Below are positions 25,875 to 36,173 of a stretch of 64,000 nucleotides of DNA, piece after piece (position 1 is the first letter of the stretch; each line of letters opens with the position of its first letter). Position numbers and translations under genes: made by a program. Under the pieces are notes generated by a model. That model worked only from the letters and a program-made list of their open reading frames with translations, made no database searches and had not been told where the DNA came from. Source of the DNA: Allopusillimonas ginsengisoli (lineage in GTDB: Bacteria; Pseudomonadota; Gammaproteobacteria; Burkholderiales; Burkholderiaceae_B); NCBI RefSeq assembly GCF_004153455.1, contig NZ_SDQE01000012.1:90806-154805 (forward strand), given 5' to 3'.

Positions 25875-26738
25875 ATGAGCACACAACAACCCAATCCTTT
25901 CATACTTCCGGGCCTGGGCCAGGCCGGGGATATGGCAAGCAACCCTTTGCTCGCCAGTATGGAAATGATGCGCCAGGCCTGGCAGGGCCTGGCCAACAGC
26001 GGCGGGCTGGACAACAGCATGGCCGCGCCCATGTCGGTAGACGAGCTCGAACGCCGCATCAACGATCTTCGCGCGGTCGAGAACTGGCTGCGCATGAATC
26101 TTTCCATGTTGTCGAGCACCATCCAGGGCATGGAAGTACAGCGTTCCACCATTTCCACCCTCCAGTCCTTCATGGCCGGTGCAGCTGCTGCAAAGCCAGA
26201 TGCAGGCACCACACCGTTCGACGCATTCTGGCGTCTTTGGCAAGCCAATCCGGGCGCGGCGGCTCAGGCATCGGCGGATGACGCGCCGGGCCGCGCCGGG
26301 GCGGAGGCTGCGGATCCTGCGCCAGAGAGCGCAGGGCAGGCAGGGCAAAGCAAGGCAAAGCAGGACAAGAGCCCGGAAAGCGCCTCGGATGCGGCGGCGC
26401 AGATCTCGCCCGCACTGGCCGCGCAGGCCATGGCGGCATCCAAGGGCTGGTGGGACATGGTGCAAACGCAGTTCGACAACCTGGCAACGGCGACCACGGC
26501 TTCGCTGCAAAATGCACAAGCGGTGCAACCGGGCGTCAAGGCGGAATCGAGCTCAACGCTGGGCAAGTCGTCTCGCAAATCCGCTACGGTCAAGCCGGCA
26601 GCCCGCAAGACGGCCGGCGCCAAATCCACGGGGGGCGCTGCGCCGGCCCGCAAGGTGTCGGCAAACCGTGGCTCCGTGCGCAGCAAAGCCAAACCCGTCG
26701 CCAAGCGCAGTACGCGCAAGCCAGCCTCCGAACCCTAG
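25875..26738 (+). CDS. phaM: PhaM-like polyhydroxyalkanoate granule-associated protein
   Basis: A 287-aa protein. The N-terminal ~110 residues are helical with the PhaM-type start (MASNPLLASMEMMRQAWQG) and a helical stretch at about 55-100. The middle is Ala/Pro-rich and the C-terminal 80 residues are Lys/Ala/Arg-rich, histone H1-like. PhaM binds DNA and PHB granules, activates PhaC synthase and distributes granules at division. The symbol rests on architecture and motif; no pha biosynthesis genes are in the window. Confidence 0.75.
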   Translation: MSTQQPNPFILPGLGQAGDMASNPLLASMEMMRQAWQGLANSGGLDNSMAAPMSVDELERRINDLRAVENWLRMNLSMLSSTIQGMEVQRSTISTLQSFMAGAAAAKPDAGTTPFDAFWRLWQANPGAAAQASADDAPGRAGAEAADPAPESAGQAGQSKAKQDKSPESASDAAAQISPALAAQAMAASKGWWDMVQTQFDNLATATTASLQNAQAVQPGVKAESSSTLGKSSRKSATVKPAARKTAGAKSTGGAAPARKVSANRGSVRSKAKPVAKRSTRKPASEP

Positions 26739-26780
26739 CCCATCGTTGTCTGCCCGAAACAAAACCTTGCGTTTGATGAC

Positions 26781-26808
26781 CGAGGGGCCGTGCAAGACCG
26801 GCCCCTCG
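26781..26808 (+). terminator. Perfect 10-bp stem-loop between phaM and glmU
   Basis: CGAGGGGCCG (26781-26790) and CGGCCCCTCG (26799-26808) pair perfectly around TGCAAGAC, 43 nt past the phaM stop. No T-tract follows on either strand, so termination efficiency is uncertain. It may also act as a barrier before the glmU promoter. Confidence 0.5.
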
Positions 26809-26852
26809 CTGTGTATGATCTAGGCTGTCTCCACAAACATCCTGAACATCAC

Positions 26853-28223
26853 ATGCTCAACATCGTTATCCTGGCTGCCGGGCTCGGCAAGCGCATGCAA
26901 TCCGATCTGCCCAAGGTCCTGCATCCTCTGGCCGGCAAACCCATGCTCGCCCACGTGCTGGACAACGCCGGCGGCCTGAATCCAGATCGCATTATCGTGG
27001 TGGTGGGGCATGGCGCAGACCGTGTGCGCGAAGCCTTTGCCGGCCGGCCGGGCGTCGAGTTCGCGCTGCAAAGCCCGCAGCATGGCACTGGCCACGCAGT
27101 ACAGCAGGCCGTGCCCTTGCTCCTTGAGAATGGTCAAGACGATGTCACGCTGGTGCTGTATGGCGATGTGCCGCTGGTGCAGGCGGCCACGCTGCGCGCG
27201 CTGTTGGAGGCTCGTGCGGGCGGCATGTCGGTGCTTACCGAAAAACTCGATGATCCCAGCGGCTATGGCCGGATCGTGCGCAATGCGCGCGGTGAAGTCG
27301 AACGCATTGTCGAGCACAAAGACGCCAGCGCCGATGAACAGCGCATCAACGAGGTGAATACCGGCATTCTGGCCGCACCTACCGCGCACATCAAGGATTG
27401 GCTCACCCGTATCGACAACAACAACGCGCAAGGCGAGTATTACCTGACAGACATCGTCGGCCTGTCTGTTCAGGATGGGCTGCCGGTGCATGCGTCGCAT
27501 CCCGGCGCTTCCTGGGAAACGCTGGGCGTGAACAGCCGGGTGCAGCAGGCCCAGCTCGAACGCAGTTGGCAGGCCGAACAGGCCCGCCGTCTGCTGGAAC
27601 AAGGCGTTACGCTGGCTGATCCGAGTCGTTTCGATTTGCGCGGTAGCTTATCCTGCGGGCGCGATGTCTTTATCGATGTGGGCTGTGTCTTCGAAGGCAA
27701 GGTAGAACTGGCAGATGGCGTACGCATCGGGCCGCACTGCGTCGTGCGTGATGCGGTGATCGGGCGCGGAACCCAGATCGAAGCATTCAGCCATGTGCAG
27801 GAAGCCCGCGTGGGAGAGGACGCGCGCATTGGGCCATACGCCCGCTTGCGCCCTGGCGCGGAAATCGGCGCATCGGCCCATGTCGGCAACTTCGTCGAGA
27901 TCAAGAAAAGCGTGCTGGGGCAAGGTTCCAAAGCCAATCACCTGGCCTATATCGGCGACGCCCAGATCGGCGATCGCGTCAACATCGGGGCGGGCACCAT
28001 CACCTGCAACTACGACGGCGTCAACAAGTTTCGCACCGTCATTGAAGACGACGCATTCATCGGTTCCGATACTCAGCTTGTCGCACCGGTCACGGTGGGC
28101 AAGGGCGCAACACTGGGGGCTGGCACCACGCTGACCAAAGACGCCCCCGCCGGCCAGTTGACCATCTCGCGTCCTTCGCAAAAAACCATCGAAGGCTGGA
28201 GCCGTCCCGTCAAGAAAGCCTGA
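26853..28223 (+). CDS. glmU: Bifunctional UDP-N-acetylglucosamine pyrophosphorylase / glucosamine-1-phosphate acetyltransferase
   Basis: A 456-aa protein, the same length as E. coli GlmU. The N-terminal uridyltransferase domain has LAAGLGKRM and the signature K in [14 protein letters not shown]. The C-terminal left-handed beta-helix of hexapeptide repeats acetylates glucosamine-1-phosphate ([26 protein letters not shown]). It makes UDP-GlcNAc for peptidoglycan and LPS. The ATG at 26853 fits the family start ([10 protein letters not shown]). The MFS gene follows 1 nt after the stop. glmS, the preceding pathway step, is 3.1 kb downstream on the same strand. Confidence 0.97.
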   Translation: MLNIVILAAGLGKRMQSDLPKVLHPLAGKPMLAHVLDNAGGLNPDRIIVVVGHGADRVREAFAGRPGVEFALQSPQHGTGHAVQQAVPLLLENGQDDVTLVLYGDVPLVQAATLRALLEARAGGMSVLTEKLDDPSGYGRIVRNARGEVERIVEHKDASADEQRINEVNTGILAAPTAHIKDWLTRIDNNNAQGEYYLTDIVGLSVQDGLPVHASHPGASWETLGVNSRVQQAQLERSWQAEQARRLLEQGVTLADPSRFDLRGSLSCGRDVFIDVGCVFEGKVELADGVRIGPHCVVRDAVIGRGTQIEAFSHVQEARVGEDARIGPYARLRPGAEIGASAHVGNFVEIKKSVLGQGSKANHLAYIGDAQIGDRVNIGAGTITCNYDGVNKFRTVIEDDAFIGSDTQLVAPVTVGKGATLGAGTTLTKDAPAGQLTISRPSQKTIEGWSRPVKKA

Positions 28224-28224
28224 C

Positions 28225-29613
28225 GTGGCCGAAACCGAAACCAGCGCTCGCGCCAGCCTGCCAGACGGCCTGGAAGCACCCAGACGTTATTGGGCGGTGT
28301 TCGCCCTGATGCTTGCCATCACCGCCACGGTGCTGGATGCCTCCATGGTCAACGTGGCGTTGCCAGAAATCGCGCGCTCACTCGGCATCCGTCCAACCGA
28401 TGTCGTTTGGGTGGTGATTGCCTACAGCCTGGTCGTCGTCATCTCCTTGCTGCCGCTGTCGGCGGTTGCCGAGCGCATCGGCTTTCGGCGCATGTTCGCG
28501 CTAGGCGTGACGCTGTTCATGATATCGTCACTGGCGTCCGCCTCCGCCAATTCCCTGTCGTGGCTGATCGCGTCGCGCATGGCGCAAGGCGTGAGCGCAT
28601 CGATGCTGATGTGCCTGTCCGGCGGCCTGGTCCGCAACATCTATCCCTTGCGCAAGCTCGCCATGGGCATCAGCCTGAATGCCGTCACCGTAGGAATGAT
28701 GTCGGTGCTGGGGCCCACCATCGGCGCTTTCCTGCTTGTGGCCGCGTCGTGGCCCTGGATTTTTCTCGTCAATATACCCATCTGCATGCTGGCTTATTTA
28801 GGTGTGCGCCACCTGCCCGATGTGCCGCGCAGCAAAGGACGGTTCGACTGGATCGCCTGCCTGCTGAGCGCGCCGTTTTTTGGACTGACGATTGCCGGCC
28901 TGGATGCGCTGGTTTCCAATCCCTGGCGGGCCGCGGTATTTCTGCTGGGCGCAACGCTGTCGGGTGTGCTGCTGCTGCGCAGATCGCGTACGCAGGTGGC
29001 GCCTATCGTACCGGTGGATTTGCTGCGCATCACGCCTATCGCCTATGCGGTGGCGGCCTCCGCGTTTTCATTTGCGGCGCAGATGTCGGCCTTTGTCTCC
29101 CTGCCGTTCTACTTCAGCCAAACCCTGCACTACTCCTACACGGAGGTCGGCCTGTTGCTGGGCGCATGGTCTATCGGCATGGCGCTCATGGCCCCGGTTG
29201 CCGCCTACCTGTCGGGACGCTACGCTGTCGCGGTATTATGTGGAATCGGCGCAGGCAGCATGGCGCTGGGAATATTCTGGCTTCTGCTGTTGCCTGACGG
29301 AGTACTGTTCTTTTGGCCTATGCTCGCCATGTTGTTCAGCGGCATTGGCTTCGGTTTCTTCCAAACGCCCAACAACCGGGCATTGCTGGCAGGTGCGCCG
29401 CGCAACCGCAGCGGAGCCGCCGGGGCCATGCAGGCAACCACGCGCGTATTCGGCCAAAGCTTTGGCACGGCGCTGGTTGGCGTGGCATTCGCGCTGAGCG
29501 ATGCCCACGGCGCCGCGATCGGTGTATCGGTGTCGATCGCGTGCGCGCTGGCTGCCATGATTGTCAACATCGTGCGTTACTACTGCAGCCCCGTGGCAGA
29601 CCTGGACTTCTGA
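28225..29613 (+). CDS. MFS transporter, DHA2 (14-TM drug efflux) type
   Basis: A 462-aa membrane protein of about 14 hydrophobic segments with an MFS motif near LPEIARSLGIRPTDVVWVV and the DHA2-type SLNAVTVGMMSVLGPTIG in TM5. The GTG start is 1 nt after the glmU stop, which implies readthrough from glmU. Proton-driven export of drugs or toxic metabolites is the usual role; the substrate is unknown. Confidence 0.85.
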   Translation: MAETETSARASLPDGLEAPRRYWAVFALMLAITATVLDASMVNVALPEIARSLGIRPTDVVWVVIAYSLVVVISLLPLSAVAERIGFRRMFALGVTLFMISSLASASANSLSWLIASRMAQGVSASMLMCLSGGLVRNIYPLRKLAMGISLNAVTVGMMSVLGPTIGAFLLVAASWPWIFLVNIPICMLAYLGVRHLPDVPRSKGRFDWIACLLSAPFFGLTIAGLDALVSNPWRAAVFLLGATLSGVLLLRRSRTQVAPIVPVDLLRITPIAYAVAASAFSFAAQMSAFVSLPFYFSQTLHYSYTEVGLLLGAWSIGMALMAPVAAYLSGRYAVAVLCGIGAGSMALGIFWLLLLPDGVLFFWPMLAMLFSGIGFGFFQTPNNRALLAGAPRNRSGAAGAMQATTRVFGQSFGTALVGVAFALSDAHGAAIGVSVSIACALAAMIVNIVRYYCSPVADLDF

Positions 29614-29618
29614 ACCGC

Positions 29619-30695
29619 ATGAACATACTGCAACTGAACTTTGAACGAGGCTGGCGCGGCGGCGAGCGCCAAACCTTGCTGTGCATGGAACAGCTGCGTC
29701 GAACGGGACATACCGTATCCTTGCTGGCGCGCGAAGGCGGTGAACTGGCGGCCCGCGCCCGCGATGGGGGCTTTACGGTACATGCGGTTGCCAACATGAC
29801 GGGTGTCTGTCGTTTCCTGCTGGGCCCGGGGCGGCGCTACGCCATTCTCCATGCTCAAACCGCGAATATGGTGACCTGGCTCGCTATCCTGAAGCCCTGG
29901 CTCAAAGGCACGGTCTTCACGCGACGCACGGCTTTCCCCGTTCCATCGAAACGTGAATCGCGCACCGCATGGAAATGGCGGCGCGTGGACGCCCTGGTGG
30001 CGATCAGCGAAGCCGCCGCGGAAGAACCCCGGCGACTTGGCCTGCCGGTTCAGATCATACCCAGCGCGGTGGAAATACAGCCATTGGACGAAGCCCGTGT
30101 CCGTGCCTTTGCCGCCGAGTATTCGCTGGACGGCAAGCTCGTCCTGGCGACTGCCGCCGCCCTGACCCGTGAAAAAGATCCCTGCACATTGCTGCGCGCC
30201 GTGCATCGTCTGCGCCAGACCCGTGAGGATTTTGTGTTTTTGCATTTGGGCGCAGGGGGCGACGCGCAGGAAGAAGCGTACGCCCTGCACAAAACGCTCG
30301 ATCTTGGCCGGCACTATATATTTGCCGGTTTCCAGACCGGCGTCGAAAGCCTCTATCGGCTCATGGATGCGTTTGTACTGTGCTCACGCCACGAAGCCTT
30401 GGGCACCAGCGTGCTGGACGCATTCCTGTATGGGGTGCCCGTGGTGGCGACGAACACCGGTGGTCTGGCGCAGCTCTTGGCAGATGACAGGGGGCTGTTA
30501 TGCGAAGTCGGCGATGATCAGGCGCTTGCCGATGCGATGGCGCGCATACTTGCCGATCGAAGCCTGAGGGCGGGCATCATCGAGCGGGCACGCAACTATG
30601 TGTGCCGCGAGCATGATCCGTCTTCCATGGCCGCCCGATACTTGAAAATCTATAAAACAATCGCCGGCACGGCCAGCCAGGACGTTACCGGATGA
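29619..30695 (+). CDS. Glycosyltransferase family 4-type enzyme
   Basis: A 358-aa GT-B glycosyltransferase. The N-terminal domain opens with MNILQLNFERGWRGGERQ. The C-terminal nucleotide-sugar domain has the donor-binding pattern HEALGTSVLDAFLYGVPVV, a variant of EX7E. The start is 5 nt after the MFS stop. Likely role in LPS or cell-surface glycan synthesis; a position beside glmU and glmS is consistent with use of UDP-sugars but does not prove it. The 3' end overlaps the convergent Lrp gene by 11 nt. Confidence 0.85.
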   Translation: MNILQLNFERGWRGGERQTLLCMEQLRRTGHTVSLLAREGGELAARARDGGFTVHAVANMTGVCRFLLGPGRRYAILHAQTANMVTWLAILKPWLKGTVFTRRTAFPVPSKRESRTAWKWRRVDALVAISEAAAEEPRRLGLPVQIIPSAVEIQPLDEARVRAFAAEYSLDGKLVLATAAALTREKDPCTLLRAVHRLRQTREDFVFLHLGAGGDAQEEAYALHKTLDLGRHYIFAGFQTGVESLYRLMDAFVLCSRHEALGTSVLDAFLYGVPVVATNTGGLAQLLADDRGLLCEVGDDQALADAMARILADRSLRAGIIERARNYVCREHDPSSMAARYLKIYKTIAGTASQDVTG

Positions 30696-31167
30696 TGGTT
30701 CGGGTTTCGAACTTGGCCCGGTTGATCGAAAAGAACGTACGCACATTGCGGACATTGGCCTGCGAGGTAAAGACCTCGTGCGCCATGGCGTGATACGCAG
30801 GCATATCCGCCAATTGGGCAATCACGATGAAATCCGGCCCCGGCGACACGCGATAGCATTGCAGTACGTCGTTGACACCGCTGATGTTGGATTCGAAGGC
30901 GGCATAAGCTTCGGCGGTTTGCACATCCAGCGTGATTTCAATGATGGCGGTCAGGCTGCTCCCCACCTGTTCGGGATTGACCAACGCCACCTGTTTTTCG
31001 ATAACCCCTTCGTCTATTAAACGCCTGACCCTGCGCAAACAGGTTGGTGCGGAAGCATGCACGCGCTGCGCCAAATCCTGGTTCGTCATCGAACAATCTG
31101 TCTGAAGTTGTTCCAGGATGCGACGATCGAGATCATCCAGGGTGGCGATATTTGGCTTTGACGACAT
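30685..31167 (-). CDS. Lrp/AsnC-family transcriptional regulator
   Basis: A 160-aa regulator. The N-terminal HTH (about 10-60, with QRVHASAPTCLRRVRRL) is followed by a RAM ligand-binding domain (AIIEITLDVQ, CYRVSPGPDFIVIAQ). It is divergent from glmS. The 149-nt intergenic region is AT-rich and contains a perfect 7-bp inverted repeat, so autoregulation is plausible. The effector, probably an amino acid, is unknown. Confidence 0.9.
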   Translation of the reverse strand: MSSKPNIATLDDLDRRILEQLQTDCSMTNQDLAQRVHASAPTCLRRVRRLIDEGVIEKQVALVNPEQVGSSLTAIIEITLDVQTAEAYAAFESNISGVNDVLQCYRVSPGPDFIVIAQLADMPAYHAMAHEVFTSQANVRNVRTFFSINRAKFETRTIIR

Positions 31168-31249
31168 TAATATAAAATATAGTAGTGTTTATGAAAGATA
31201 ATTGCGTCATGAATTGATACTGAAATAATTTACCATATTGATGGAAAAT

Positions 31250-31266
31250 AAGAAATCATATTTCTT
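31250..31266. promoter_or_regulatory. Inverted repeat between lrp-type gene and glmS
   Basis: AAGAAAT-CAT-ATTTCTT is a perfect 7-bp inverted repeat with a 3-nt centre in the AT-rich divergent region, 51 nt before the glmS start. It is a candidate operator for the neighbouring Lrp regulator, or a hairpin in the glmS leader. I see nothing resembling the Gram-positive glmS ribozyme. Confidence 0.4.
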
Positions 31267-31316
31267 CTGGTTCCGCGCAAAATAGCCACGTTCTCAAAAT
31301 TTAGCAGGAGCTGCTT

Positions 31317-33149
31317 ATGTGTGGCATCGTCGGCGCCGTCGCCCAACGCGACATCACCCCTATTCTTCTTGAAGGGCTCAAGCGGCTGGAATACCGGGGC
31401 TATGATTCCTGCGGTATTGCCGTGCATGCCGATGGCAATTTGCGCCGCGCGCGCAGCACCGAGCGTGTTGCCGAACTCCAGGCGCAAGTGGCCAAGGAAA
31501 GCGTCAAGGGCTACACCGGCATCGCCCACACCCGCTGGGCCACGCACGGCGCGCCCGCCACGCACAATGCGCATCCGCACTTTTCCGGCCATGGCAAGGA
31601 TGACGCACGCATCGCCCTGGTGCATAACGGCATCATCGAAAACCACGACGAACTGCGCGCCGAACTGCAAGCCGCCGGTTATACATTCACCAGCCAGACC
31701 GATACCGAAGTCATCGCTCATCTGGTAGACCATCTCTATACCGACGATCTGCTCAAGGCGGTTCAGCAAGCCATCCGCCGTCTTGAAGGCGCTTACGCCA
31801 TTGCCGTGTTTTGCCGCGATGAGCCCCATCGTGTCGTCGGCGCCCGTCATGGCTCGCCCCTGGTTGTCGGCCGCGGAGAAAACGAAAACTTTCTGGCCTC
31901 CGATGCCCTGGCGCTTGCAGGCACAACCGATCAGATCATCTATCTTGAAGACGGCGATGTTGTCGATTTGCAGCTCTCGCGTGTCTGGATCACGACAGCC
32001 GACGGTCAGGCCATCGAGCGCCCGGTCCATACCGTGCAGGCCCATACCGGCGCCGCCGAGCTCGGCCCCTACCGCCACTACATGCAGAAGGAAATCTTCG
32101 AGCAGCCGCGCGCGGTCAGCGACACCCTGCAGAATATCGAAAGCATCACCCCCGAACTATTTGGCGACGGCGCCTTCAAGGTATTCCAGGAAATCGACAA
32201 CGTACTCATCCTGGCCTGCGGCACCAGCTACTACGCCGGCCTCACGGCCCGTTATTGGATAGAGTCGGTCGCCAAACTGCCCGTCAACGTCGAGATCGCC
32301 AGCGAGTATCGTTATCGAGACAGCGTGCCCAACCCGCGCACCCTGGTCGTGACCATCTCGCAGTCTGGCGAAACCGCCGACACCCTGGCTGCCCTCAAGC
32401 ACGCGCGCAGCCAGGGCATGGAACACACATTGACTATCTGCAATGTGTCCACCAGCGCCATGGTGCGCGAATGCAAGCTCAATTACATCACGCGTGCGGG
32501 CGTGGAAATCGGTGTGGCCTCCACCAAGGCCTTTACGACCCAGCTAACGGGGTTGTTTTTGCTGACGATGGCGCTTGCGCAAACCAAGGGTGAACTTGCC
32601 GACGAGAAAGAGGCAGAACTGCTCAAGTCTCTGCGTCACCTGCCTGTCGCCATTGGCGCCGTGCTCGCGCTCGAACCCCAGATCATGGCCTGGGCCGATC
32701 GCTTCGCCAGCAAGGAAAACGCACTGTTCCTTGGCCGCGGCATGCACTATCCCATTGCCCTGGAAGGCGCGCTCAAGCTCAAGGAAATCAGCTACATTCA
32801 CGCCGAAGCCTATCCCGCCGGCGAACTCAAGCACGGCCCCCTGGCCCTGGTCACCGAGGCCATGCCTGTAGTGACCATTGCCCCGCGCGATGAGCTGCTC
32901 GAAAAGCTCAAGTCGAATATGCAGGAAGTTCACGCGCGCGGCGGCGAGTTATATGTGTTTGCCGACGCGGATACCAAGATCGTCGCCAGCGAAGGTATCC
33001 ATGTGATTCGGATGCCCGAAAATTACGGCAAGCTATCTCCGATTCTGCATACGATACCGCTGCAGTTGCTGGCGTATCACACGGCATGCGCAAGAGGCAC
33101 GGATGTGGACAAGCCGAGGAATCTGGCCAAGAGTGTGACGGTGGAGTGA
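31317..33149 (+). CDS. glmS: Glutamine-fructose-6-phosphate aminotransferase
   Basis: A 610-aa enzyme that makes glucosamine-6-phosphate from fructose-6-phosphate and glutamine. The N-terminal amidotransferase begins MCGIVGAV with catalytic Cys2 after Met removal. Two SIS sugar-binding domains follow ([25 protein letters not shown]), and the C-terminus [10 protein letters not shown] is canonical. GCAGGAG precedes the ATG. It is the last clearly core gene before the accessory region. Confidence 0.97.
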   Translation: MCGIVGAVAQRDITPILLEGLKRLEYRGYDSCGIAVHADGNLRRARSTERVAELQAQVAKESVKGYTGIAHTRWATHGAPATHNAHPHFSGHGKDDARIALVHNGIIENHDELRAELQAAGYTFTSQTDTEVIAHLVDHLYTDDLLKAVQQAIRRLEGAYAIAVFCRDEPHRVVGARHGSPLVVGRGENENFLASDALALAGTTDQIIYLEDGDVVDLQLSRVWITTADGQAIERPVHTVQAHTGAAELGPYRHYMQKEIFEQPRAVSDTLQNIESITPELFGDGAFKVFQEIDNVLILACGTSYYAGLTARYWIESVAKLPVNVEIASEYRYRDSVPNPRTLVVTISQSGETADTLAALKHARSQGMEHTLTICNVSTSAMVRECKLNYITRAGVEIGVASTKAFTTQLTGLFLLTMALAQTKGELADEKEAELLKSLRHLPVAIGAVLALEPQIMAWADRFASKENALFLGRGMHYPIALEGALKLKEISYIHAEAYPAGELKHGPLALVTEAMPVVTIAPRDELLEKLKSNMQEVHARGGELYVFADADTKIVASEGIHVIRMPENYGKLSPILHTIPLQLLAYHTACARGTDVDKPRNLAKSVTVE

Positions 33150-33630
33150 GGGGGCTGTTAACCTGCCGTGAAGACTGAAAATAATGTCTGGCGATCAGCG
33201 CTTGCAAGAGCGCTAATTCCGTTGGGCATCCATTTTCGGCCTATTGTGTTGAAACACTCGGATCTTGATGCTTGAGTTCGGAGCTAGAAAAAATCGTGGC
33301 CGGCGCATTGACTCATCATATTTGCTACCTACGTTGATCTGTAGTCTGCGTATTTTTCGATATGACGACCTGTAGGTGAATAAAAATAATCTGTATGTGA
33401 ATAATGTGCGTTGTAATAAGTTTTAGATTACCGGACATGTTGCAATTCCAGGGCTCTGTAGAACAGTAGCCCGTTCAGCAGGGCAACCGCCTCACCTCTG
33501 CGACGCTCTGATTGCCCATATTGCCTGTCAATCAGCTATCCCAGCAACCTGTTGGCTCCCTCCGTCCGGATGGCGGGGCGTGCCTGTGTCCGTCGCAGGC
33601 AGGGATTCAAAGGCTGGATTTCGCGCTCAA
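33150..33630. other. Gene-free boundary between core block and accessory region, with a decayed frame
   Basis: No intact gene in 480 nt. Read on the minus strand, about 33430-33620 has an interrupted coding-like stretch (one in-frame TAG) ending in ERRRGEAVALLNGLLFY. It resembles the remains of a mobile-element ORF, but I cannot name the family. Around 33370-33410 are two AT-rich half-sites (GTGAATAA) like the operator motif further on. This is where base composition and gene content change. Confidence 0.4.
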
Positions 33631-33652
33631 TTTATTCACTTATTTGAATAAA
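33631..33652. promoter_or_regulatory. Candidate IclR operator upstream of the ALDH gene
   Basis: TTTATTCA (33631-33638) and TGAATAAA (33645-33652) form a perfect 8-bp inverted repeat with a 6-nt spacer. A smaller repeat ATTCA-GG-TGAAT follows at 33691-33702, just before the start at 33723. The core TTCA-N6-TGAA recurs upstream of the CoA-transferase gene and of the IclR gene itself. Confidence 0.55.
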
Positions 33653-33722
33653 GAACATTTTAAGGGTTCACCCTCATGTATGTTTTGATCATTCAGGTGA
33701 ATAATAAGAACTGAATATTTCA

Positions 33723-35228
33723 ATGTTACTTTGCGAGATCAACTTGACCCCAGACATCGATCTTCAGGAAAAACTTTACATCGACGGCGCTTGGCAACGT
33801 CCTCAGAATGGCGGAGTGCTCGAGTCCATCGATCCTTCGACGGGCAAGCCTTGGACAGGCTTTGCGGTCGCCGGACCAGCGGATATCAATGCGGCCGTGG
33901 ACGCCGCCAATGCGGCTCTGCGCGGCCCCTGGAGCCGCTTCAGCCCGGCGCAGCGCGCAAACCTTCTGCGGCGCATCGGAGCCTTGTTTGAGAACCAGGG
34001 CGAGCAACTCGCCGTAATCGAGTCGCGCGACAACGGCCAGCTCTTGAGTGATATGCGCAATGTAATGCGCGGCCTGGCGGAATATTGGTACTACTATGCG
34101 GGCATCGCAGACAAACTGGAGGGGCGTACCATTCCGATGGAGGATGGGGTGCTGGCCTATACGACGCGTGTGCCCGTCGGCGTGGTCGGCGCCATTGTTC
34201 CTTGGAATGCGCCGCTGCAGATGGTGACCTGGAAGCTTGCGCCCGCTTTGGCGACGGGGTGCACCATGGTGCTCAAATCTGCTGAGGAAACCCCGGTCAG
34301 TGCTTACTTCTTCGCGCGGCTGATTGAAGACATCGGAATTCCGCCTGGCGTGGTCAATATCGTCAGCGGGCTGGGCGCCACTGCTGGGCGCCATCTGGTG
34401 GCGCATCCGGGGGTCAACAAGATCTCGTTCACAGGTGAGCACCGCACCGCACAGGACATTATGCGGGGTGCTTCGGTCAACCTTAAGCGCCTGTCGTTCG
34501 AATGCGGCGGTAAGGCACCGCATATTATCTTCGACGACGCCAGTTTGCCGCAGGCTATGAACGCGGCGACGCACAATGCCTTCGCATACTGCGGCCAGAG
34601 TTGTGCGCTAGGATCGCGCTTACTGGTGCAGCGCGGTGTTTATGAACAGGTGGTTCAAGAGCTAGCGCGTCGGGCTGAGCGTATCCGCGTCGGATTGCCC
34701 GATGATCCACGTGCCCAGATGGGTCCACAGAACTCCGAGGCCCAACTGGAAAAGACGCTAGGCTATGTGGATATCGGGAAATCCGAGGGCGCTCGGCTTC
34801 TCGCTGGTGGACGCCGCCTGATCGCGCCCGAATTTGCAAACGGCTATTTCGTTGCTCCCACGGTGTTCGCCGATGCATCCAATGACATGCGCGTGGCGCA
34901 GGAGGAAATCTTTGGGCCAGTGGTGTGCGTCATCCCGTTCGATACGGAAGATGAGGCGGTGGAAATTGCCAACCACACGGACTACGGGCTCACTGCTGGC
35001 CTGTGGTCGCAAGATATCGGTCGTGCCCATCGTGTGGCAGCGCGCATCGAGGCTGGCACTGTCTGGGTCAACACCTATCGCTACGTACGCTGGGCCATTC
35101 CTTACGGGGGTTTCAAGCTCAGCGGTCTTGGACGTGAGAACGGGCAGGAAGGCGTTGATGCCTATTTGCAAACCCGTTCCACCATCATCAATCTCAATGG
35201 ACAATATCCCGATGCCTATGCCAACTGA
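33723..35228 (+). CDS. Aldehyde dehydrogenase
   Basis: A 501-aa ALDH with nucleophile Cys294 (GQSCALGS), base Glu260 (FECGGK) and PWNAPL. The NAD-binding loop reads FTGEHRTAQ rather than the common FTGSTEVGK, so cofactor contacts may differ. No clear Shine-Dalgarno precedes the ATG at 33723. The stop lies within the start region of the SDR gene, so the pair is coupled. Probable oxidation of an aldehyde to an acid in the accessory pathway; substrate unknown. Confidence 0.88.
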   Translation: MLLCEINLTPDIDLQEKLYIDGAWQRPQNGGVLESIDPSTGKPWTGFAVAGPADINAAVDAANAALRGPWSRFSPAQRANLLRRIGALFENQGEQLAVIESRDNGQLLSDMRNVMRGLAEYWYYYAGIADKLEGRTIPMEDGVLAYTTRVPVGVVGAIVPWNAPLQMVTWKLAPALATGCTMVLKSAEETPVSAYFFARLIEDIGIPPGVVNIVSGLGATAGRHLVAHPGVNKISFTGEHRTAQDIMRGASVNLKRLSFECGGKAPHIIFDDASLPQAMNAATHNAFAYCGQSCALGSRLLVQRGVYEQVVQELARRAERIRVGLPDDPRAQMGPQNSEAQLEKTLGYVDIGKSEGARLLAGGRRLIAPEFANGYFVAPTVFADASNDMRVAQEEIFGPVVCVIPFDTEDEAVEIANHTDYGLTAGLWSQDIGRAHRVAARIEAGTVWVNTYRYVRWAIPYGGFKLSGLGRENGQEGVDAYLQTRSTIINLNGQYPDAYAN

Positions 35229-36009
35229 ATCTTTTCCCCTTCGTCTCGAAGGCAAGCGCATCCTTATTACCGCCGGCGCGTCCGGCATGGGCAGAGCCGG
35301 TGCCGAGTTGTTCGCACGCCATGGCGCGGTGATTTGCATCGCCGACTATAACGCCAACAGCGCGGCGTGCGTGGTGGAGGCCGTGCGCGCAGCAGGCGGC
35401 CAGGCCAGTGCGCTGGTGGCCGATCTCACTGACATGGAGCAGGCGCGCCACATCGTGCACGAGGCCTCTGAACGCATGGGCGGGCTGGACGGACTGTGGG
35501 CACATGCTGGCGCGCCCGGTCCCCAAGGCCTGGAAAATCTGGACTGGAATGACTACCGCCGCAGCATGGCATTGAACGTGGACGCGACTGTCGCGTCGGT
35601 CAGCGAGGCAATTCCGCTGTTGCGTCAGGGTCGCAAGCCATCGATCCTGATGACGGCGTCGATCTCGGGCCTGGTGGGCTCGCAGCTCAGCCCCATCTAT
35701 TCACTCGAGAAATTCGCCATCGTAGGTTTCGCGAAGTCGTTGGCCCTTGCCCTGGGCTCGGACGGTATCCGCGTCAATGCGCTGTGCCCCGGACTCGTCG
35801 ATACACCCATGCTGCCCACCTTCATGTCTCGCAGTGGCGATGCCGAAGCCAGCCGCTTGGCGCAGGAAAAGTTCGTCGCCAGTGTGCCGTTGGGCCGCGT
35901 TGCCCAACCCGAGGAGCAGGCGCATGCGGCGCTGTGGCTGATGTCCGACGAAGCCGCTTACATCACAGGCATTGCTCTTCCCGTTGATGGCGGCTTCACT
36001 GCCCGCTGA
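35212..36009 (+). CDS. Short-chain dehydrogenase/reductase
   Basis: A 265-aa classical SDR with TAGASGMG in the cofactor loop, catalytic Ser in MTASISGLVG and intact Tyr-Lys in YSLEK. The C-terminus (AAYITGIALPVDGG) is typical. I choose the ATG at 35212, overlapping the ALDH end by 17 nt; 35197 and 35218 are alternatives in the same frame. With the ALDH it forms an alcohol-aldehyde-acid oxidation pair by inference. Confidence 0.85.
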   Translation: MPMPTESFPLRLEGKRILITAGASGMGRAGAELFARHGAVICIADYNANSAACVVEAVRAAGGQASALVADLTDMEQARHIVHEASERMGGLDGLWAHAGAPGPQGLENLDWNDYRRSMALNVDATVASVSEAIPLLRQGRKPSILMTASISGLVGSQLSPIYSLEKFAIVGFAKSLALALGSDGIRVNALCPGLVDTPMLPTFMSRSGDAEASRLAQEKFVASVPLGRVAQPEEQAHAALWLMSDEAAYITGIALPVDGGFTAR

Positions 36010-36173
36010 TCTCTTCCTTAACTTTGCCGAAAGTGGCGTTGGTGACGCGGTTTCTCAATTGAGCCCCTTCTAAGGGCAATGCGAAGCTGTACAGCTGAGG
36101 CGAAGGTGAAAATGTTTGGACCGAATCCTGCGTATTCTAGGAAACTAAAAAAACGAAAGTAAAGGTGCCTAGT

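Noticed and set aside
31168..31316. A glmS-type ribozyme in the glmS leader
   Set aside because: The leader is only 149 nt, AT-rich, and shows none of the ribozyme's conserved core; the element is known from Gram-positives.
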